Source: an uncultured Petrimonas sp. (GTDB lineage Bacteria > Bacteroidota > Bacteroidia > Bacteroidales > Dysgonomonadaceae). Taken from it: a stretch of 10,821 bases of DNA. The notes under the pieces are model-generated. The model was not told where the DNA came from. It saw only the letters and a list, made by a program, of their open reading frames with translations, and did not search any database. This document shows positions 5,531 to 10,821 of this stretch, piece after piece; the stretch's first letter is position 1, and each line of letters starts with the position of its first letter. The position numbers and the translations under genes were made by a program. Location of the stretch: positions 1 to 10,821 of the forward strand of contig CAKTUP010000067.1 of the NCBI GenBank assembly GCA_934621705.1, given 5' to 3'.

Positions 5531-7186
5531 ATGAATCAGAATTCTTTTCTCGGATTGATAGAAAAAAGCATCCGAAACCATTGGAATTTACCCGCCATGA
5601 CCGATTTTCAGGGTAACACGTTTTATTACAAGGATTTTGCCCTTGAAATTGACAAACTTCACGAATTCTTTAGTTCGGCCGGTATTCAGCGGGGCGATAA
5701 AATTTCGATTTGTGGAAAAAACTCCGCCAATTGGGCTATCGCTTTCTTCGCCGCTCTTTCTTATGGCGCTGTAGCGGTGAGCATTTTGCACGAATTCGAC
5801 AAAGGCAGCGTGCAATACATTGTGGATCATTCCGATTCGAAAATGTTTTTTGTGGACGAAAGTATCTGGAACGAAACGGATGAGACCAAAATTCCGAAAG
5901 TGGACACGGTTTTTTCACTCGACAATTTTTCGCTGCTGAAAGTTACTTCTAAAGAACTGAAAATTTTTGTAACAAACGCTTTCTCGCACTTCGACGTAAA
6001 ATACGAAAAAGGATTTTTTGTAAACGATGTTGCCTTTAGAACCGATAAGCCGGAAGAATTGGCAGTTATCAACTACACATCGGGCACAACAAGCAGCCCC
6101 AAAGGCGTGATGATTCCGTACAGAAGTTTGTGGTCGAACACCAAATTTGCAAACGACAACCTGGATTTTATCCATTCCGGCGATAACATCGTCTGTATGC
6201 TGCCTATGGCACACACTTACGGACTCGCTTTCGAGATACTCAACTCCATTTCCATGGGCTGCCACATCCATTTTCTGGGAAAAACGCCGTCGCCCAAGGT
6301 GTTACTCGATGCCTTTGCCCGCGTAAAACCCAAGCTGGTACTGGCTGTTCCGCTCATCATAGAAAAAATTGTTACCAAAAACGTTTTCCCGAAACTTAAA
6401 CAAGGAGCCGCAAAAACATTGATTAAAATACCGGTATTGAATTCCATTGTTTACAACAAAGTAAGAAAATCGTTAATCGATGTTTTTGGAGGAAACCTGG
6501 TGGAAGTCGTTATTGGCGGAGCAGCCTTGAATGCCGATGTGGAAAAATTCCTGCGAAAAATAAAATTTCCCTATACCGTGGGTTACGGAATGACGGAATG
6601 CGGGCCGCTAATTTCGTATGCGTATTGGAGCGAGTTTAAAGAACGTTCGTGCGGAAAAGTAGTGGACAGAATGCAGGTGAAAATCGATTCGGAAGACGCA
6701 GAGAACATTGTGGGAGAAATATTAACCAAAGGCACCAATCTGATGCTCGGTTATTACAAAAACGAAGAAGCCACAAAAGCCACGTTTACCGATGACGGCT
6801 GGCTGAAAACCGGCGATTTGGGAATATTGGATAACGATAACTTCGTGTTTATCAAAGGACGGAACAAGAATATGATCCTCGGCCCTTCGGGACAAAATAT
6901 CTATCCCGAAGAAATCGAAGACAAATTGAACAACTCAGCTTACATATTGGAATCGCTGGCGTTGGAAGAAAACGGAAAAATCGTCGCTCTCATTGTTCCT
7001 GACGTAGAAGCGCTGAAAGCGGAAACCATTTTACCCGAACAATACGATTCTTTCTTCGAAAACGAAATAAAGGAAATAAACGCCAAATTAGCCAATTACA
7101 GCAAAATAGCTTCGTTTAGAATTCAATACGAAGAGTTTGAGAAAACACCCAAACGAAGCATTAAACGATTTAAGTATCAGAAGTAA
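5531..7186 (+). CDS. AMP-dependent synthetase/ligase, probable fatty acyl-CoA synthetase
   Basis: This 551-residue ANL-superfamily enzyme should activate a carboxylic acid with ATP to an acyl-adenylate and transfer it to CoA. Core motifs are in order: P-loop YTSGTTSSPKG (182-192), YGMTECGP (352-359), LKTGDLG (425-431) with the ribose-binding Asp, IKGRNKNMI (441-449) at the hinge, and a C-terminal TPKRSIKR (539-546) in which K545 fits the adenylation Lys. Length is normal for a long- or medium-chain acyl-CoA synthetase; the chain length accepted cannot be read from sequence. There is no signal or membrane anchor, so it is cytoplasmic or membrane-peripheral. It is the only plus-strand gene, divergent from the cytoplasmic Gfo/Idh/MocA gene and convergent with the Nudix regulator, ending 19 bp from that gene's stop with no hairpin terminator visible between. 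It appears monocistronic and has no obvious functional link to either side. Confidence 0.92.
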   Translation: MNQNSFLGLIEKSIRNHWNLPAMTDFQGNTFYYKDFALEIDKLHEFFSSAGIQRGDKISICGKNSANWAIAFFAALSYGAVAVSILHEFDKGSVQYIVDHSDSKMFFVDESIWNETDETKIPKVDTVFSLDNFSLLKVTSKELKIFVTNAFSHFDVKYEKGFFVNDVAFRTDKPEELAVINYTSGTTSSPKGVMIPYRSLWSNTKFANDNLDFIHSGDNIVCMLPMAHTYGLAFEILNSISMGCHIHFLGKTPSPKVLLDAFARVKPKLVLAVPLIIEKIVTKNVFPKLKQGAAKTLIKIPVLNSIVYNKVRKSLIDVFGGNLVEVVIGGAALNADVEKFLRKIKFPYTVGYGMTECGPLISYAYWSEFKERSCGKVVDRMQVKIDSEDAENIVGEILTKGTNLMLGYYKNEEATKATFTDDGWLKTGDLGILDNDNFVFIKGRNKNMILGPSGQNIYPEEIEDKLNNSAYILESLALEENGKIVALIVPDVEALKAETILPEQYDSFFENEIKEINAKLANYSKIASFRIQYEEFEKTPKRSIKRFKYQK

Positions 7187-7205
7187 AGAGCTTTTACAAA
7201 GTCAG

Positions 7206-7898
7206 CTACAACGAAAACCTATTCCCGTTTTCGAGAAATTCAGTATATTTTTTTTGATTAAAAAAATAATAGAATGCACCGCGTTTGGAGGAAGATTTAT
7301 CTTTTACCTCCAGTTTATCGAGGATTCCCATTGTCGCAATTTTTTTGCGGAAATTCCGCTTGTCCACCGGCATTTGGTAAATGGCTTCCCAAAGATCCTG
7401 CAACGCAGGGAGGGTGAATTTTTCGTCGAAAAACTCAAATATTATAGGCTGTAGGGAAACTTTGTATCTTAACAACCTCAAAGCATCTTCCACCATAAGA
7501 TTGTGATCGAAAATCAGTTTGGGAAGCTCTCGAATATTTACCCACTTGGCATCGAATGCTTTGGCCAGGCTGGTATCAAATTCTTCTAAGCGCACCAAGG
7601 CATAATAGGCAATGGACACTACTCGGTCGCCGGTATCGCGGCCGATTTCGCCGTATGCTCCAACCTGCTCCATATAAATACCTTGCTGCCGTGTGTATCT
7701 GTACAGAACCTTTTCAGCGGCTTTGTCAACGCTTTCGTTTTCGTCCATAAACCCGCCCATAAGCGACCATTCGCCTTTGTTGGGTTCAAGCGGACGGCGA
7801 GTTAATAAAATATTGAGTTCCTTGTCTTTGAATCCGAAAATAATGCAATCAACGGCGACAAGAAATTTTGTATCGTGAGAATAAAATCCGGTGGGCAT
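7206..7898 (-). CDS. Nudix-fold winged-helix transcriptional regulator (NrtR/AraR type), probable gal-cluster regulator
   Basis: This 230-residue protein has an N-terminal Nudix domain (about 10-145) and a C-terminal winged helix (about 155-220, around FTLPALQDLWEAIYQ and DKRNFRKKI), the layout of NrtR-family repressors. The Nudix box begins normally (G49 F M D E N E55) but where the consensus REUXEE should follow it reads KVLYRY, so the metal-binding glutamates are lost and hydrolase activity is unlikely. Bacteroidota use catalytically inactive Nudix proteins such as AraR as sugar-responsive regulators. It is the last gene of the galM-gluP-galK run on the same strand, 95 bp after galK, across two palindromes. 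Control of this galactose cluster is therefore the natural inference; an arabinose or xylose role is the main alternative. It ends in TAG at 7206. Confidence 0.85.
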   Translation of the reverse strand: MPTGFYSHDTKFLVAVDCIIFGFKDKELNILLTRRPLEPNKGEWSLMGGFMDENESVDKAAEKVLYRYTRQQGIYMEQVGAYGEIGRDTGDRVVSIAYYALVRLEEFDTSLAKAFDAKWVNIRELPKLIFDHNLMVEDALRLLRYKVSLQPIIFEFFDEKFTLPALQDLWEAIYQMPVDKRNFRKKIATMGILDKLEVKDKSSSKRGAFYYFFNQKKYTEFLENGNRFSL

Positions 7899-7917
7899 GA
7901 TAATTAGTTTTGGGTAG

Positions 7918-7937
7918 AGACGCGATTAATCGCGTCT
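7918..7937. repeat. 20-bp perfect palindrome AGACGCGATTAATCGCGTCT
   Basis: The two 10-bp halves are exact reverse complements with no spacer, between galK and the Nudix regulator. Its GC-rich outer arms contrast with the AT-rich surroundings. The sequence resembles short dispersed palindromic repeats found between genes in Bacteroidota and cyanobacteria (from memory, not searched). It starts 20 bp upstream of the regulator's start codon, so it could also be an operator or a leader hairpin. Confidence 0.75.
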
Positions 7938-7949
7938 GTGCAAAATTTA

Positions 7950-7975
7950 CAGGGACGGAAAAAATTCCGTCCCTG
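7950..7975. repeat. Second palindrome: 11-bp stem, 4-base loop
   Basis: CAGGGACGGAA (7950-7960) pairs perfectly with TTCCGTCCCTG (7965-7975) around an AAAA loop. It sits 12 bp past the first palindrome and 18 bp beyond the galK stop. Both share a GACG...CGTC framework. On the minus strand the hairpin follows galK, but no U-run directly follows the stem, so it is a poor intrinsic terminator; it could stabilise the upstream mRNA or attenuate read-through into the regulator gene. Confidence 0.72.
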
Positions 7976-7993
7976 CTTAAATAGGTCAGAATA

Positions 7994-9145
7994 TCAGAGC
8001 TTGCGCGCGCCGTCGCTTATTACAACGTCGTACACCTTAGGCTCATGTCCGTATTTTTCCTTGAACTGCTTTTTGGCATCTTCGATAAACGAATCATAGA
8101 ATTCGTCTTTTACCAGATTGATGGTACATCCGCCAAAACCGCCGCCCATAACGCGCGAGCCTGTAACGCCATGTTCGCGGGCAACATCGTTCAGAAAATC
8201 GAGTTCCTCGCAGCTTACTTCGTACAGTTTGCTCATACCGTGATGCGTTTTGTACATCCGGTCGCCAACAGTTTCGTAATCACCTTTTTCCAACGCTTCC
8301 GAAACATCGTAAACGCGTTGTGTTTCCTCGATCACGTATTTAGCGCGCATATAATCCTCTTCCGTGATTTTGTCTTTAACGGCATCGAGTTGTTCCATGG
8401 TAGCATCACGAAGAAACTGCACATCCGGATTTCCGTTGTCGTGAATGGCTTTGGCAGCACGTTCGCACGATTCGCGGCGTTTGTTATACGCCGATGAAGC
8501 CAGTTCGTGTTTCACCACCGTGTCGAGCAATACCAGTTTGTATCCTTTCGGATTAAAAGGAAAATAATCGAACTCCATCGATTTGGTATCCAGACGCATC
8601 AGGTGGCCTTCTTTTCCGAATAACGATGCAAACTGATCCATAATGCCACATTTCACGCCCACGTAATTGTGTTCCGTGGACTGTCCGATGCGAGCCAGTT
8701 CGAATTTATCGATTCCGAGATTCAGCATATCGTTCAACGCAAAAGCGTACGTGCTTTCCAACGCTGCCGATGACGACATTCCCGCTCCCAGCGGCACATC
8801 GCCGGCAAAAGCGGTATCGAAGCCAACCACTTTTCCGCCACGTTTGATGATTTCGCGGCAAACACCGAAAATATATTTTGCCCAGCCTTCTTTCGGCAGG
8901 TCTTCTTCGTTAAATCCAAACTCCGAATGTTCATTCAAATCGGCAGCGTAAGCACACACCTTATCGGTTCCATTCAAACGGATGGCGGCAATCATTCCTT
9001 TGTCGATTGCTCCGGGAAAAACAAAACTCCCGTTATAATCGGTATGTTCGCCAATGAGGTTTACACGCCCGGGGGACGTGTAAACTTCAGGTGTATCGTT
9101 ACCAAATTTTTCGTGATAAATTTTTAAAACTTGTTCTTTAGTCAT
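7994..9145 (-). CDS. galK: Galactokinase
   Basis: This 383-residue GHMP-family kinase phosphorylates D-galactose at C1 with ATP, the entry step of the Leloir pathway in the cytoplasm. The galactokinase signature GRVNLIGEHTDY is at 26-37 (catalytic Arg27 and sugar-contacting EHTDY), the ATP-binding GHMP motif LGAGMSSSAALE at 119-130, the catalytic Asp in GIMDQF (D170), and GHMP motif 3 RVMGGGFGGC at 331-340. Length and motif order are normal for bacterial GalK. It starts 12 bp after the gluP stop, so the two are co-transcribed, and it is followed by the palindrome pair and the Nudix regulator. An exact 9-bp inverted repeat lies inside codons 21-29 (see separate entry). Confidence 0.97.
   Translation of the reverse strand: MTKEQVLKIYHEKFGNDTPEVYTSPGRVNLIGEHTDYNGSFVFPGAIDKGMIAAIRLNGTDKVCAYAADLNEHSEFGFNEEDLPKEGWAKYIFGVCREIIKRGGKVVGFDTAFAGDVPLGAGMSSSAALESTYAFALNDMLNLGIDKFELARIGQSTEHNYVGVKCGIMDQFASLFGKEGHLMRLDTKSMEFDYFPFNPKGYKLVLLDTVVKHELASSAYNKRRESCERAAKAIHDNGNPDVQFLRDATMEQLDAVKDKITEEDYMRAKYVIEETQRVYDVSEALEKGDYETVGDRMYKTHHGMSKLYEVSCEELDFLNDVAREHGVTGSRVMGGGFGGCTINLVKDEFYDSFIEDAKKQFKEKYGHEPKVYDVVISDGARKL
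9059..9085. repeat. Intragenic inverted repeat near the 5' end of galK
   Basis: GTTTACACG (9059-9067) and CGTGTAAAC (9077-9085) are exact reverse complements around a 9-base GC-rich loop. It covers codons 21-29 of galK, about 60 bp inside the gene. It may be an mRNA hairpin or an intragenic operator, or a by-product of the conserved protein sequence VYTSPGRVN. Confidence 0.45.
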
Positions 9146-9157
9146 TTTTCTGTAAAA

Positions 9158-10540
9158 TTATTTCATTTGTTCTTCCAAAGGTAAACTTTGAGGAGTGGTT
9201 TCAATAGGAATATCCTCAGTGTCAACAGTGGAAATATTCTTATTAACATTTTTCGATCCAATTAAAGCATAATATAACAGATAAGCTAAGCCAACAAATA
9301 CTACCCAGTAGCTCACCAAATAATTCAACCCACCGGTCATATCAACGATTCCGTTTTGAAGCAATGGCAAAATACCACCACCGCAAACAAGCACCATAAA
9401 AATTCCAGACGCTTTTTCGGTATATTTTCCAAGTCCTTCTACAGCAAGATTAAAAATTCCGCCCCACATCACAGAGGTACAAAGCCCCACCAAAACAAGG
9501 AATGCGGCGTTAATCGGCACTTTGGCCAAACCAAATAAACCTTCTGCATCGTTTTTGAAAACCGGCAAGTTAACCATCGATTCGGTTGGCGAGAACATAG
9601 CGGCAAGTGTCAATACCAAGCCAGCTAAAGAAGCTACTGTCAACATTGATTTTGCCGAAACTTTACTACCGATTGCGGCACCAAGGAGACGACCAACGAG
9701 CATCAACAACCAATAAGTGGCTGTTACAGATCCTGCAATAGCTTCTGCAGAGCCAATTCCGCCTAATTGAAGCACATCCAAATCGGGATTTTGCAACCAT
9801 TTATTCAATACATTAGGTACTCCTACCTCTACTCCCACATACACAAAAATACCTACTGCTCCCAGCACGAAATGGCGGAACGACAATGGCGAGTGCTCAT
9901 ATTTTGGAGTTACGGTTGAACGTACGGTGTTTTTCTCGGGAATAGAAGTAAGCGAAATTACTAAAAACGCAAATGCGAAGATGGCCAATGCAGTATACAT
10001 TAACGGGAATACGTCGCTAATCTGAGCGTTTTTAATACCGTTCGGAATTAAAATACCGGTAAGAATAATAACTGCAGTACCTGCCAAGGAGTTAAAAGAA
10101 CCACCGACTTGAATCAGCTGGTTTCCTTTATTTCCACCGCCGCCAAGTCTGTTCAACATCGGGTTTACAACCACATTGAGCAAACACATGGAGAATCCGG
10201 CAACAAACGCGCCCAATAAATAGATACCAAAACTGCCGGCAAAACCGGAAATAGTTTGGATACCTACTCCCACGAATCCCACCGCGATGGCAATGAGAGC
10301 CGTTTTTTTATAACCAAGCTTTTGAAGCAAATTACCGGCCGGATATCCCATAACGGCATAAGCGATAAAATTGGCAAAAACACCCAGCGTACCCATCCAG
10401 TTGGGCACATTAAACTGGAATTTCAAGATATCTCCCATGGGAGAAGCTAAATTGGTAACAAATGCGATCATCCCGAAAAGGAAGATCATCATAATTATCG
10501 GTAAAAGATAATTTTGTTTCTGATCTGTTTTAGTATTCAT
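9158..10540 (-). CDS. gluP: Glucose/galactose:H+ symporter, FucP/GluP-type MFS permease
   Basis: This 460-residue inner-membrane protein has about 12 hydrophobic segments. Family motifs include the N-terminal FVTNLASPMGDIL (27-39), NVVVNPMLNRLG (122-133), QVGGSFNSLAGT (144-155), and near the C-terminus GIFNLAVEGLGKYTEKASGI (361-380) with GGGILPLLQNG (387-397). These match the FHS (fucose-galactose-glucose symporter) branch of the MFS. It should import galactose and/or glucose, feeding galK directly downstream (12 bp) with galM upstream (44 bp). A hydrophilic tail of about 30 residues after the last helix, rich in Asp, Glu and Thr, makes it a little longer than many relatives. Fucose as a substrate is possible, but the context favours galactose. 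Confidence 0.93.
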   Translation of the reverse strand: MNTKTDQKQNYLLPIIMMIFLFGMIAFVTNLASPMGDILKFQFNVPNWMGTLGVFANFIAYAVMGYPAGNLLQKLGYKKTALIAIAVGFVGVGIQTISGFAGSFGIYLLGAFVAGFSMCLLNVVVNPMLNRLGGGGNKGNQLIQVGGSFNSLAGTAVIILTGILIPNGIKNAQISDVFPLMYTALAIFAFAFLVISLTSIPEKNTVRSTVTPKYEHSPLSFRHFVLGAVGIFVYVGVEVGVPNVLNKWLQNPDLDVLQLGGIGSAEAIAGSVTATYWLLMLVGRLLGAAIGSKVSAKSMLTVASLAGLVLTLAAMFSPTESMVNLPVFKNDAEGLFGLAKVPINAAFLVLVGLCTSVMWGGIFNLAVEGLGKYTEKASGIFMVLVCGGGILPLLQNGIVDMTGGLNYLVSYWVVFVGLAYLLYYALIGSKNVNKNISTVDTEDIPIETTPQSLPLEEQMK

Positions 10541-10584
10541 ACTTTTTGATATTAATAAAAATGTTATTTATGTTGAGAATCTCT

Positions 10585-10821
10585 TTATATCGAAAACTGA
10601 TAAGTTGTTCTTGAATGGAAAATTTCTCCGGGTTTTAAAACCACAGAGGGATAATCGGGTTTATTGATGCTGTCGGGATAATGTTGCGTTTCGAAACATA
10701 CTGCCGAACGTTCGGGATATCGATGGCCTTTTTTCGCTTCAAATCCTCCGGTCATCCAGTTTCCGGTGTACATTTGAACTCCCGGTTCAGTTGTGTACAT
10801 TTCCATTTTTATTCCGGTTTT
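10585..10821 (-). CDS. galM: Aldose 1-epimerase (galactose mutarotase), C-terminal part, 5' end off right edge
   Basis: Seventy-eight codons plus a TAA stop are visible, and the frame stays open through the right edge, so the ATG at 10806 is internal. The segment carries the C-terminal hallmarks of GalM: TTEPGVQMYTGN soon after the edge, then CFETQHYPDSINKPDYPS, in which the Glu of ETQ fits the catalytic base (Glu304 in Lactococcus GalM), and the terminal LKPGEIFHSRTTYQF strand. The enzyme interconverts alpha and beta galactose so that GalK receives the alpha anomer. The catalytic histidines and any signal peptide are outside the window, so whether it is periplasmic, as some Bacteroidota GalM proteins are, cannot be judged. 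The gluP start follows after 44 bp, consistent with one operon. Confidence 0.93.
   Translation of the reverse strand, partial: KTGIKMEMYTTEPGVQMYTGNWMTGGFEAKKGHRYPERSAVCFETQHYPDSINKPDYPSVVLKPGEIFHSRTTYQFSI

Noticed and set aside
7187..7205. Bidirectional terminator between the convergent acyl-CoA synthetase and regulator genes
   Set aside because: The 19-bp gap contains no inverted repeat or T-run.
10431..10444. 14-bp palindrome TCTCCCATGGGAGA
   Set aside because: It lies within gluP and encodes a conserved family segment (ASPMGDI); no second copy or regulatory context was seen.

Overview
This window reads as a chromosomal stretch of a Bacteroidota bacterium, probably a Bacteroidales or Marinilabiliales-like saccharolytic anaerobe. 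The reasons are Tat-exported Gfo/Idh/MocA lipoproteins, a FucP/GluP-type sugar permease next to galK and galM, a Nudix-winged-helix sugar regulator, mostly weak or absent Shine-Dalgarno sites, and two upstream matches to the Bacteroidota -7 promoter box TAnnTTTG. The family-level placement is inference. All genes are on the minus strand except one. No stretch longer than about 210 bases lacks a gene, and no RNA gene, CRISPR array, insertion sequence or phage gene was seen.

Right part (7206-10821, minus): a galactose cluster in transcription order galM (5' part outside the window), gluP, galK, then a Nudix-fold regulator whose catalytic box is degenerate. Between galK and the regulator lie two adjacent palindromes that look like members of an intergenic repeat family.

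Middle (5531-7186, plus): a single acyl-CoA synthetase/AMP-dependent ligase, convergent with the regulator (19-bp gap) and divergent from the left cluster across a 209-bp AT-rich region.

Left part (1-5321, minus): the most interesting section. In transcription order it holds a cytoplasmic Gfo/Idh/MocA dehydrogenase; a membrane-anchored tetraheme NrfH/NapC-like cytochrome fused to a SUMF1-like (formylglycine-generating-enzyme fold) domain without the catalytic cysteines; a Tat-exported, probably lipid-anchored Gfo/Idh/MocA oxidoreductase; and a Tat-exported TIM-barrel sugar isomerase/epimerase running off the left edge. The last three appear to form a cell-envelope module. Dehydrogenase plus TIM-barrel epimerase-like partner is the known signature of oxidative (3-keto-sugar) glycoside processing, and a quinone-linked multiheme cytochrome in the same run suggests a respiratory link. 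That link is a hypothesis, not something the sequence proves.

The 148-bp gap between the last two left genes carries two oppositely oriented arrays of a degenerate 7-bp repeat (TTRGCNN), one ending 3 bp from a start codon and the other 10 bp past a stop codon.
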